Origin: Cladopsammia gracilis
Taxonomy: Eukaryota; Cnidaria; Anthozoa; Scleractinia; Dendrophylliidae
NCBI GenBank assembly: GCA_022457155.1
Contig: JAJGOT010001019.1
Coordinates: 1 to 64,000, forward strand
Direction of reading: 5' to 3'
DNA: 64,000 nt
A program made the translations under genes and the position numbers. Positions 10,703 to 21,430 of this stretch are shown here, piece by piece. How positions within the stretch are numbered: the first letter of the stretch is position 1; every line of letters starts with the position of its first letter. The notes beneath the pieces were generated by a model. The model saw nothing but the letters and a program-made list of their open reading frames with translations, was not told the origin of the DNA and made no database searches.

Positions 10703-11685
10703 CATTGTTTGTGTCAGCCATATTTTTAGTAATGTGTAACACTTGAAACACTTCACGAAAAGTCCAGATTTGTCAGTTCAGAAATGTAGAGGACGTGCGG
10801 GCCATCTCCTCTCTCTCTCCACCCCCCAATGTTGCTGCTCTCTCCCCAATGTTGCGTTCGCATTACTGCTTTTTACTCTAGCATCTTGAACATCAACATT
10901 GCAGGGGAAATAAGGGAAGAAAGCGTTCACTGTTCCAACAAATGTGACCGATATATAATAATTGTACATACCTGTACACCTGCGATGTTTACGTAAAATG
11001 CATGAAAAAAAATGATCTAAACGTGATCTTGTGGACTCGTCCGCGTTCAAATATACAGTTTACGTATAGACTTTGCTAAGCTTCCAATCGGTCTCGTCTA
11101 AACCTCGATTTAGCCCCTAACCAGGTCCCTTAGTTACATTACTGTTAGATATTGCGACAACGCAAACTTGCTGACAAAAAGATTGACACTCATTTCAGAT
11201 ATAACGATACACATTTAATGAGATCTAGATCTTTCCACACATACACTTTGTGTTATACAACTATATCGCTACCACTAAAGCAAAACGAAACCAAACGCAA
11301 AAGAGATTTTGTCGTTAGACAACCATTAAAATGCACACAAGTCAAGAGAGTAAAGACCACGTACAGCTGTTTCAAGAAAAATTGTCATAACTGAGTAGAA
11401 TAGCGTATGCAAAGATACCGCGAGGAAAAGGAACGGAAAATATCAAGTGATTCTGTGAAGAGAGAACCGAAACCATAATGAGATTTAAGCAGGTTCGACT
11501 AGTTTTGTTTGCCATGGGGTGTATGTTGTGAAATCAAAATTTCGCAGGGAAGACATGCTTTGATTCTCTTGATACACTACTCACGTCTGTGCTGACCTGG
11601 ATGCGAAACACGGCTTGAAGGGCTCTTCCAGTGAATGGCTCTATATGAAAATGATATGATGAAAAATGAAATGAAATGATGGCAA
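10703..11685. other. No gene seen
   Basis: Short open frames only. Nothing is recognisable. Confidence 0.5.
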
Positions 11686-11775
11686 ATGAGGAGGAGGAAG
11701 AGGAGGAGGAGGAAAAAAAGAAGAAGAACAAGATGATGATGATGATAATGATGGTGATTATGATGATGATGATTC
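11686..11775. repeat. (GAG)n/(GAT)n microsatellite
   Basis: GAGGAGGAA and GATGATGAT trinucleotide tracts abut the left target duplication of the Harbinger element. A Ser/Ile-rich open frame on the minus strand here is an artefact of the repeat. Confidence 0.9.
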
Positions 11776-12414
11776 TTAGGCCCAGTTCAAACGTCGAATC
11801 TTTCATGCGTCGAATCAAATCGTTCAATTCGACGCATGGAAGTTTCGACGTTTGAATCAGTTGAATTCGACGAATTTCATTTGGGTCGACCCAAGTATTA
11901 AATTCGACCGGTCCGGTCGCATAAAACGACTGAAGTGCGACTCCGATTCAAACGTCGAACTTCACATGTGTCGAATCAAGTGCATAAATTATTTAAAATT
12001 ATTTAAAATTATTTCATACCCACAATCCCACACTTTCAAGCTATTTATCATGCGCATTTTTACGCGCGCTGAGTTCAAAATGGCGGCAACGAAGCAAAAG
12101 GAAATGTGTTCTTCATGTTTCCGTGACACAGGATACCGTTGTCTTTTATGTTCAAATCCTTTTTGTAACCAGTGTTCGACATTTGAAAGCGATGAAGATT
12201 CTCCAGGTTGGATAATGGGAAAATCAGTAGCGTACTGTCAACAGTGCTACAAAGAGAAACAGACAGCAACAAACCGAAGTGCAGCTGATGACGACATCTC
12301 TGATGTTTCTCGACCATACCAGAATACAAGAGATGAAAGTTCTACTTCTAAATCTTCTTTAAAAAGGTATGTAAACGAAGGTACGATTGATAGACTCGAA
12401 GAGTTGCTATATTT

Positions 12415-13564
12415 GTAAGTACTTTTTAACACAAATTGAAGACGTTTGAAGCATGCACAGAAATTACTTTCATTCGGACATTGTGCTGGCTGTAAAAATG
12501 CATGTATAAACTAGGATATCCGACGTAAGTGATATGTCAGACGTTTAATATAGTAAGTACATGGTACGGTTTGTAATCTCAGGTTAATTACAATATAATC
12601 TGCATAATTAGGTTATGCATCAGTCAAATATTCCAGCAGTGCCCATCCACCCCATCCCCCCTCCCTCCTCTCCCCTCCACCCCCCCACCTTGGCATACCC
12701 GGGGCATTCTCTCACGTTACAAATTTAATCGCAACCGGAGGTCGGGCATCTGCCTACCCCGGAGTGACCCGTGGGCATTTGACACCCACGTGGTTTCGTA
12801 CCCTCAATTTTCAAACACGAAAGACTGGAAAAGACAAAGATTTTGTAGAGGATTGCTTTGTCCAGGACTTGAGAAACTTGTTGATGTTTTTGAAAGTATG
12901 TTTTCTTTAACTAAAAGCGACAACTTGGGTCTTTATCACTATATCCTGATCGGCAACGATCATCGTGAATGCTTATTATTTTGCATTCAAAACTGCAGAC
13001 CGAAATAAAAACTTATTACATGTACCTAGTCAAAGTATATTGTTCAGTTTGCAAATGTCAGTGAAGTGATCTTCTTATTGGAACTATGAATGAATGGGCC
13101 TGAAAGCAAAATTAATAGAAATCAAAACGGTAGACCTTCACTGTCGAACACTTAAAAATACTGGAAAGTGGAACTTTTTTGTGTGCAGTAAATCAAAAAA
13201 AAGATACAGCGGTCTCGATAGATGTCATTTGCCTGCTTCCTTTGTCTCAACCTCAGGGCATGTGCACAGCTTAAGTGTCCCCACCCTGGGTAATTTATCA
13301 TGAAAAAAATAAAAATGCTAATTCGCCACTTTAGAAACGAGAAGGAAACTGGGTCGAGTGCCCTTTCGCAATGACTTCTGGGATCATTACAGGGACGCGT
13401 CTTTTGTTTCTGTCCCCAGTAACAGTCCCAGAAGTCGTTGCGAAAGTTCACTCGGCCCAGTTCCTTCTCGTTTCTTAAGTGCCGAATGCCCGGGGGGGAG
13501 GGGCTGAAATTGCTGCTGGAATTGACTGATGCATTATAATCTTGGTACTTTTGCATTTGTTTAG
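12415..13564. other. Intron of the Cys/Myb gene
   Basis: Bounded by GTAAGT at 12415 and TTTGTTTAG at 13564, with phase preserved across the junction. It contains a C-rich low-complexity patch (about 12640-12690) and a foldback at 13324-13484. No other gene is seen. Confidence 0.65.
13324..13484. repeat. Foldback, about 71-bp arms
   Basis: Arms 13324-13395 and 13414-13484 are imperfect reverse complements (shared AAACGAGAAGGAA and ACTTCTGGGA), with a loop of about 18 bp. It lies in the intron and has no ORF. Confidence 0.75.
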
Positions 13565-14100
13565 AACTTGGAGTATATCAGATGTACAATTTACGAATGA
13601 TGAGGCTGATGACAGGGAAGAAGATTGAGATTATGAACAATCACTAGCTCTGTTTTGTAAAAAGGGCAAGTGCAAGAAAATTAAAGGCGGGAAGAAAAAG
13701 TAACTGGGGCAAGGCAGCTGTCAATGACCTAATTGATATTGTTGTTAACAACAGTCCTTACAAACAAAAATTAATTTTTGTTAACACAAAGCACCAGACA
13801 AATGGAGAAATTTATAAGGCCATTTTACCAGAGCTTAAAAAGGGCATATCCTAGGGGTGAGAATCTCACATTTTCAGTCACTCAACTCAGAACCAAATTC
13901 AAAAAATGCGTGAGCATATGTAAGCAGGCAGCCATGGCAATTAAAACAGCCACTGGCATTGAACGTTTTTAGGAGGAGCGAGAATTAGGGGAATGGTTTA
14001 ACCAGCTTTTTCCTGTTGTCAGGACGAGGGATTCTTGTCAACCTGAGCATGCAATGGATCCCTTATCTTTAGAGGGGGTAGAAAGGAGTACCAATGATAA

Positions 14101-15047
14101 TATATAGATAGCCCAAGCCTAACAGCGTCGCACTTTGAACAAGATTAACTAAGGTGAAAGGTTGGAAGCAGAAGAATTAAGATTGACGAACGGACTATTT
14201 TCAATTTTAGCAATTCTCAAAAACAGTATTACGCGACCGACGTCTGCACAGTACATTTTTATAGACCGTACAAAAGTTCACAAAAACAACTATTCTCTAT
14301 CTAGAATAACTAGTACCACTACCTTCCGAATAAAATGCAGTTTTTGTTTGTCAAAAATTGCTTGAGAAACTTGCAAAAATACACAAACATATTTGCATAA
14401 GGCGATGCGGATGAAGATAGAACTGTACTATAAAATTAGTCTTGTTTTGTTTATATAAAATCGCTTTCAAATCTATTTAATGAATGAACAAACACATAAA
14501 AATGGACAACAATCTTCTTTCGAAAAAAATTATTGAAATCTCCATTAGTTTACGTTTAAAAGCAAAACGCGTACCATTTAATTATAGCTCATCGAGTTCA
14601 AGCTTTCTTCGATGAAATTCAAGAGATCGATACAACTGAATTCAAGCACGTTTTAAAATCAATTCTCCAAAACTAAAAATAACAGCAATAAAAAGTCACT
14701 TACAGATTGATATCAACATAAATTCTCATCGAAAACTGTAATCTGTTTTACCTTTAGTACCTCGCTTGCTTGGAAATTCAAATCTCCGCTTCTGGTTCTG
14801 AAATCCGAAGAAAACAAACATCTCCCGCATTGATAAAAACGTAATACATGAAGTTCCTCGAAACAAGATTTTATCCCTGAAAGCTCGTCTTTTTCCACTA
14901 AAGCGGCTTCTGAGTATCCCTTAGTTAGTATCCTTGTCTTGAGTAGCGAAACATTCCGCTAGCCATGACCATGAAAAATGAAGGGCATAGGTTCTATGAG
15001 TATGGAGCTGCGCAGCCAGGCCTTCCGCCTGGCAAGTGCTCCGCTAA
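14101..15047 (+). mobile_element. Helitron-like element R1
   Basis: A 947-bp insertion. Host codons GAT AA|T ATA AGT rejoin exactly when 14101-15047 is removed, so it inserted between A and T with no target duplication. The 3' end has a perfect 7-bp hairpin (GCCAGGC/GCCTGGC, loop CTTCC), ten bases, then CTAA. This matches the Helitron 3' rule of a hairpin followed by CTRR. The 5' end reads TATATAGATAG rather than the canonical TC. There is no Rep/helicase ORF. R2 and R3 are other copies. Confidence 0.7.
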
Positions 15048-15507
15048 TATAAGTTCATCCCCAGAGCCTGACGACGAAACTGATTCCAGCACAAGTACAA
15101 AAATGTTTGTTCCCATAAAGTCAGGACAGAAAAAAATTAAGAAGAAAGCGGATGTTAGTAGTACTACATTAGAAGTTCTCAGTCTTATGAAAGATGTTGT
15201 AAAGAATGATCCTGCTAAAGACTTAATAGAGGTATTGAGATCAGAAATGGAACAATCCGGGAAGCAAGAAATGTCAATTTTACAGATTTTGCTAAACTCA
15301 AATTCCAATGTAGTATGTAGTAGTCAAATGAACCCCCAATCCTCATCTATGTATCGTGGCACCTGGGAAACAGATCCACCATTTGGGGGTGATCCCTCCA
15401 GGAATATACAAGGTTTTAGTAACACCTGGCAAGGAGAATTTAATTCAGATATGATGAATCAGTCCACAATGATGGGTGTTTCCTCCAGATCCCCTTCCCC
15501 CATGTAA

Positions 15508-16890
15508 CAGTTAGCCAACCGTTCATATTCACCAGGTCCGACCATGCCATTAGTTCGAGGCGAAAGTCCTCCCACTTATCAGCCACTGTAAACCTCTCTG
15601 GAAATTCAATTAATTTTCTTTTTAATTTTTTTATGACATTAAAAAACAGTCAGGAGCTGTAAATGCCCTTTCCATGGTTAACTTTACCCCATTTAGAACT
15701 GTAACATAATCAACGTCAATGTGATTTATTTTAAAAAGAAAACATTATTGTGATGCAATTTCACGGCAATGTATTGTGTTAGTGTCTGGTCGAAATTGCC
15801 TCACATCCAGTTTGACTATATTGTAGTAATGCAGGTGGCAATAAGGTTGTTAGGGCTATTCCTGCAACTTGTTCTTGTTCATTATTTATATTAATGCTTG
15901 ACCACTTTTTCTTTCCCTTTTGCTGTCCCATTTGGCCTGTATTTTATCCATTAGCACTATAGGTTCTTTGTTATCTCAAGGGCAGACAATCAAATAATTC
16001 AATTTTAGGTTTTTTTTTACAGGAAAGAATTAAGTACCATGGCTACACAATTACAAGTGGGGCAGCAATTGGAAGGCTGACTGGATCTGTTAATTTTAAT
16101 GTGTATTTATCTTGATTTTTTAAACTCTGATGGGAATTTTTGCATAAAGCAACTTTGATGAGCAGCAATGGCTATACAGTCACCTCTCTCAACTTACACC
16201 TCTACAAGACAGACACTTATGTGAGATGGACACTACAGTTGTAGGTGGTGGCCCCTGAGAACGTTTTTAGTCATTTTACTGTATCTAAACTCTGTTTAGG
16301 CAGACACCTCTGTAACACAGACAGTTGGTGTTGGTCCCAATGGTGTCAGTCTTAGAGAGAGCTGACTGTAACAGCAATATCTGCCGTTGTTTGTTCAGGT
16401 TTGAAACATAACTCTAACGCAACTTAATGTAATTAAAGAGCTTCACCAAAGATGTTCATTGTAGCTGTCCTTTATGCAGCTAACAAGTAAAGTGTTAATT
16501 TTTGATGTTAGTCAGTTGCCACTTATTACTTGCAGCAATAACGCTTGTATAAAAGTGCACAAGCATACATGTAAATTTTCCACAGTAGGAGCATCTGGAA
16601 AAAGTGGATGCTGTTTTTTCTCTGTCATTGTGCCAGTTGATAGGGAGGCCTGATATTTTTGGAATGGGGGGGGGGATAGTTGGATATGGTTAATGAGATC
16701 TGTAGCATAATTGTCAAATTAAGAGACTTCTCCAGTGCTCTTCTCGGACCAACGTTTTTTGCATAAGGCTTCCCTCACTTTTTGTGCTTCACTGGAAGTG
16801 TCTTTCACAGTTTAACAGTTCGTCATATGGAGCAGCTACCTTATTTCCTCACGAGGTCTTCTTTCTTGAGTGTTTGAGTCAATTGTTAAA
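15508..16890. other. Inter-gene part of Harbinger; no further gene
   Basis: This lies between the 3' ends of the two convergent Harbinger genes. It is AT-rich and holds the MITE at 16177-16368 and a G10 run near 16667. No coding evidence. Confidence 0.55.
16177..16368. mobile_element. MITE with TA duplication
   Basis: A 192-bp element beginning CAGTCACCTCTCTC and ending GAGAGCTGACTG, with TA at 16175-16176 and 16369-16370. The ends are of the same general type as the MITE at 25-174. Non-coding. Confidence 0.65.
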
Positions 16891-17618
16891 TCAAGCTTTT
16901 TCGAGATAGTCCCCTTGGTCAATGCACACGTTATGTAGAACTAAACATGCAAGCGTTGTTGTGCGCACCTGATCTCTTGCACTTTCACATTTTCTCAACA
17001 ACACTCGCCACCTCCCCTTTAACTGGCCGTAAGCTCCTTCAGTCACCATCCGTGCTCGGCTTAGCCTGTAATTAAAGTTCCTTTGCTGTGGAGTCAGGAC
17101 AGCATTCGTAAATGGCTTCATGAGCCACGTACACAAAGGAAACGCAGAGTCCCCAACAATCAGTGGTAGTACTATCACTTCATTTATGGATTTTGCCACC
17201 TTTGGTAAGTAGCCATCATGAATTCTTGTCCATAAGTCGGTGGATCTAAATATGATAGCATCATGTGAATTTCCAGGATAGCCAAAACTGACCCACAAAA
17301 ATCTATAATGAGAGTCGACCATGCCCATTATAGCGTTGAGTAAAAGTTCTTAAAGTTATGATACTCCTTGCAAGACTGCAGCCCCCGGAGGGGCACTTGA
17401 TGGGAATGTGACACCCATCAAAGGCTCCCCAACAGCATGGGAACTGCCATAACTCTTCCATATCAATTATTTTGTTCTTAAAATCTGCCTCCGATTTTGG
17501 CATGTGCTTTGAAATATTCTCGCTCCACATGCAGTCGACTATAGCTTGTGTAACCTCTTGCACGATGGTAGAGACGGTTGAAACAGCACGTCCTGTCATT
17601 TCTGCAATGGTATAATAG
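16891..17618 (-). pseudogene. Harbinger transposase, C-terminal two thirds (DDE_4 nuclease)
   Basis: Downstream part of the minus-strand transposase gene, cut off from its N-terminus by the L1 insertion. From the break it reads YYTIAEMTGRAVSTVS (a helix-turn-helix-like segment) and then the nuclease. The first Asp is in WGAFDG (codon 17417-17419), the second in VGDSAF (17149-17151) and the Glu in TEGAYG (17038-17040), so all three catalytic residues are present. A frameshift lies near 17303-17400, between the first and second Asp. The C-terminus ends QGDYLEKA before a stop at 16891. The enzyme would cut and paste the surrounding element at TWA targets. With the frameshift and the LINE this copy cannot act. 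Confidence 0.85.
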
Positions 17619-17761
17619 CGTGCATGCGTGGAGCATGCGTGGACCCGACGTGATCGGACGTGTTTTTTGAACGGAGCTTTCCTTCCTTTCTTAACGGATG
17701 ATTCTTTGGCTAATATAGGCCTAAGCCCACTGTAAAGTGATGCAACCAACAGTAACGGCCA

Positions 17762-18616
17762 ATGCCACCGCGTAGTAAAAAGAACAAACGGGGCGAACGA
17801 GGTTCTGTGGAAGACGACGAAAGAGCTACGAAGAAATCCAATATGGCGGAAAATGAAGAGCAAGAGGAGAATGAAACGAGCCTAGCAGAGCTCAAAGAAT
17901 TGCTGGTGGGAATCCAGAGCACCGTCTTGACGCTCCTAACAGAAAACCAATACTTTAAGCAGGAATTATTAGAGCTAAAAACCTCTCTAAAAGTAAATAC
18001 AATGGTTACAGACGATCACAAGAAGAAGCTAACACAGGCCGAGAAAGCCAACGCTAATTTGACGGAGGAATGAAATGGTACAAAGAAAACGCTCAACGAG
18101 CAGGTAGAGGAAACGTATAGATTAGAAGACATTTATGACGAGCTCGAGCAGTATTCAAGGAAAAACTCTCTGGAGATCATTGGTGTACCCGAGGGTGCAT
18201 ACCAAATAACGGAAGAACTTGTGACTCGGGTAGCGGAATCCTTGAATGTTGAAATCAAACCAGACGACATAGAAATTTCTCATAAACTGAAGAGAAAGAA
18301 CGCTAATACTGTTATTGCTAAATTTGTAAGTCATAAAGTCAAAACGAAACTTTATAAACAAAGAACCAAACTGAAAGGAGTGAAAGTATCTGATTTATTT
18401 CCGAGTTTCGCCAACGCCGCACAGGAAAATCAACGAATTTTCATAAATGAGAACCTCACATACTACAGACGAGAGCTATTTGGGAAAGTAAACAACTTGA
18501 AGAAGGACAACTTGATTGTTAGTGCTTGGACAATGGACGGTAAGATCTACCTAAAAACATCGCCTGATGGAAAACCGGTAAGGGTTTATTCTGAAAAGGA
18601 TTTGGAAGAGCTATGA
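17762..18616 (+). pseudogene. L1-like ORF1 (RNA-binding chaperone type), one nonsense codon
   Basis: 285 codons from ATG at 17762. The N-terminus is basic (MPPRSKKNKRG). A long heptad-rich coiled coil (about residues 30-150) follows, then LEQYSRKNSLEIIG, which opens an RRM-like fold. The basic C-terminal domain resembles ORF1p proteins that coat LINE RNA. A single in-frame TGA (18071-18073, codon 104) interrupts it; CGA to TGA would explain it. No zinc knuckle is seen. ORF2 begins 145 bp downstream. Confidence 0.75.
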
Positions 18617-18760
18617 ATATGGGACAGTTGTAAGAAAGGAAATAGGCTAAACTTCGATAGGCGAAGGAACTCCTAAAATTGGACTGTTTTTCAGTTTATT
18701 GTTGAACGTGTGTTTCTTGGTGTGTGTGTACGGTGTTTTTTTCTTCAAACTTAAGATATA

Positions 18761-19783
18761 ATGCATAATTTTAATCAATTTCGTGTTATTTCTTTGAACG
18801 TAAGAGGTCTCAGAGACCCGGTTAAACGGAGGAGTATTTTCTTATATCTAAAGGATCAGGAAGCTAATTTTAATTTTTTGCAAGAAACCTTTTCTAAATC
18901 ATCCGATGAAATTATTTGGAAACATGAATGGGAGGCGAATTTTTTTTTTTTCTCACGGCACTTGTCACAGTAAAGGTGTTTGCATTTTGGTCAATCGAAT
19001 AGTTAATGAGAAGGTAACCTTTTCAACGTGTGACACCTCAGGTAGAATAGTTCTAATTAATCTTACATTCAAAGGTTGGAAATTATCACTTTGTAACATA
19101 TATGCACCGAATTATCTCGCAGAGCAATTAAGTTTCATTCAAGACCTGAATAGTCTCCTAATGGACAAGTCTCCTAATCTCCTAATGGACAAGTAGGAGG
19201 TGATTGGAATTGCACGTTGTCGAAAAAAGACAAACAAGGGGGTTTACAATGGAGGCCTACAGCTTATAGGAATTTGGTCCAAGCAACAATGGATACTTTC
19301 GATTTGGTGGATATTCAAAGAACCCGCCACCCAAACGTAAACAAATACTCTTACGTGTCTAAGGCGTTGGGTGTAAAATCTAGAATAGATTTCTTCTTAA
19401 TTTCTAAACAGTTGTCAAAATTGGTAAAAAAGGTTGATATCCAAACTTCGATTGCGCCAGATCACAGTGCCATTGTTTTATTCTTGTTGTGGCCAAATGA
19501 AAACCCTCGAGGGCCAGGATTTTGGAAGTTCAATAATACTTTAGTAGACGATGAGGAATACGTATCGAGAATTCGGAAATTATACCCATGTTTCCGCGAA
19601 AAGTATGCTTATGTTAATGATCCACAACTGTTCTGGGAATTGATGAAAATGGAACTAAGAAATACGACCATTTCCTTTGCGAAAGGGAAAGCAAAGACTG
19701 TTAAAAGACGAGAAGCGGAAATTAAAGAAGAATTGGCAGAGCTAGACAAAATAATCTGTAATAGCCCAACGGCCCAACTCTAG
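18761..19783 (+). pseudogene. L1-like ORF2, APE-type endonuclease domain
   Basis: This domain nicks target DNA at the start of target-primed reverse transcription. Visible motifs in order are ISLNVRGL (Asn), FLQETF (catalytic Glu), NIYAPN, GGDWNC (19197 on, Asp/Asn), SRIDFF (Asp) and PDHSA (catalytic His). There are two lesions. The first is a frameshift in the T-run at about 18940-18951. The second is a 24-bp local duplication of TCTCCTAATGGACAAG (19132-19193) that throws the frame just before GGDWN. A stop at 19781-19783 separates it from the reverse transcriptase in the same frame, with two small compensating shifts around 19780-19840. Confidence 0.8.
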
Positions 19784-19789
19784 AACAAT

Positions 19790-21326
19790 ATGAAAAACTT
19801 AAAAAGGAACTCCAGGATCTTTATGAAAAAAAAAGGAAAAGGTGCGATTTTTCGATCCAAGTGCCGTTGGATCGAACAGGGCGAAAGAGCAACTAAATAT
19901 TTCTTCAACTTGGAGAAAAGAAATTATAGTAGAAAAACTGTAAATGAAATCCAAATGGAGAATGAGGAAATAACTACTGATGGAAGTCAAATTTTGTCCA
20001 TTATTGAGAAATATTACAGTGATTTATATAGCTCAAACTTAACCGAGCCCCTGGACAGTTTTGAAAGTTTTACTAACCATTTGGATATGCCTGAACTCGA
20101 TGTTAAGGAAAGCGATGAGTTGGAAGGTCCTTTGACCTATGAGGAATGTAAGAAAACATTAGAAACTTTTGAAAACCAAAAATCACCAGGTGAAGACGGC
20201 TTTACTGTTGAATTTTATAAGCATTTTTTTTTTGACCACGTGGGAACTGACCTCCTATCAAGTCTAAATGCAGCCTATGAGCATGGGAGGCTTTCAGTTT
20301 CTCAGCGTAGAGGACTAATTACTCTTCTACCCAAAGAAGACTCTGATTTACTACTCTTACAGAATTGGCGTCCTATCACTTTACTGAACGTGGATTATAA
20401 GATAGCTGCAAAAGCTATTGCGAAGAGAATTGAGCCAATGTTATCAAAACTTGTACATTCTGATCAAACCGGTTTTATAAAAGGAAGAGATATTGGTGAG
20501 AATATAAGGCTATTAAGTGATGTTTTAGAACAAACAAAGAAAAAACAATATTCCTGGAATACTAGTGTCAATTGACTTTAAGAAGGCTTTTGACTCCCTG
20601 GAATGGTCGTGTATTTACAGCACTTTACAACTTTTCAATTTTGGTGAGAGTATTAGACAGTGGGTAAAAGTTTTTTACACGGATATTGAAAGTGCTGCTT
20701 TAAATAACGGTTTCTCTACGAACTGGTTCAAACCGTCCAGGGGTGTTAGACAAGGGTGTCCATTATCACCCTACCTCTTTATCATGACGGCAGAAATACT
20801 GTCAAGTAAAATTAGACAGGACTCATCAATCAATGGAATCCGTTTTTTTGGTTCTGAATTCAAACTAAGTCAATTCGCAGATGACACAAACCTGTTTTGC
20901 TCTGATTTAGAAGATGTGGAGAAAGCTTTAGATACGGTGAGAAGTTTCGGAGAGTTTTCCGGATTAGAACTCAATATAAGTAAAACGAAGGCCATGTGGT
21001 TAGGGAAATGGGCTAACCGTAGGTCTAAACCGTTACGGATGAAGTGGGTTAACGGTGCAACGAAATTCTTAGGGATTTTTCTCTCTTATGACGTAAAAGG
21101 GAATAACCAGTCGAATTTTAATCTGAAAATACAAAAATTACAAACGAAGTTAGATATATGGCGAACGAGAGGGCTAACATTATATGGGAAAGTGTTAATT
21201 ATTAAATCGCAAGGACTGCCCAACTTAATATATGCGGCTTCCAATTTGACGGTTCCAAGTGAAACACTTGCTTTAGTTAAAGATAAATTGTTTCGTTTCC
21301 TCTGGAATAACAAGAGAGACAAAATA
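19790..21326 (+). pseudogene. L1-like ORF2, reverse transcriptase domain
   Basis: The reverse transcriptase includes WIEQGERATKYF (RT domain 0 region), NWRPITLLN, DQTGFIKGR, IDFKKAFDS (first palm Asp), RGVRQGCPLSPYLF and QFADDT (catalytic FADD at 20874-20885). All palm residues are intact. One frameshift at about 20555-20565 separates the fingers from the palm. The frame runs to the exact X1 junction at 21326 and continues in phase at 26877. Confidence 0.9.
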
Positions 21327-21430
21327 ATCAAAGGGCTCTTAAAGCCATCTCGTTAATGCGAGAGAATGTAAGGTTAATAAAAAACAACAACAACAACAAG
21401 AATTGGAAAAGTTGGGTGCCTTTGATAGGT

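Larger units (their letters stand above)
12080..15507 (+). pseudogene. Harbinger accessory gene: Cys-rich N-terminus plus Myb/SANT-like domain
   Basis: Two exons, broken. Exon 1 (12080-12414) starts at ATG in an AAAATGGCGG context. It carries eight cysteines as four CxxC pairs at residues 10/13, 21/24, 29/32 and 53/56, a zinc-binding, treble-clef-like spacing. It ends at donor GTAAGT. Exon 2 opens at 13565 after TTTAG; the split codon TT|A rejoins in phase. It then encodes a trihelix/Myb-SANT-like domain from about 13703 (WGKAAVNDLIDI onward, QLRTKFKKC, a WFNQLF tail, TRDSCQPE). Harbinger elements need such a protein to bring the transposase to the nucleus and the ends. Damage comprises TGA at about 13626-13628, frameshifts near 13695 and 13770-13850, one further stop near 13970, and R1 inserted between 14100 and 15048. 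The C-terminal part (15049-15507) is open, acidic then polar, and ends SPSPM. Confidence 0.75.

Noticed and set aside
11534..11827. Ser/Ile-rich open frame on the minus strand
   Set aside because: It is the translation of GAG/GAT microsatellites next to the Harbinger end.
14965..15047. Apparent N-terminus (MTMKNEGHRFYEYG) of the open frame running to 15507
   Set aside because: These codons lie in the 3' end of R1. The same words recur in R2 and R3; the real gene continues from exon 2 at 14100.
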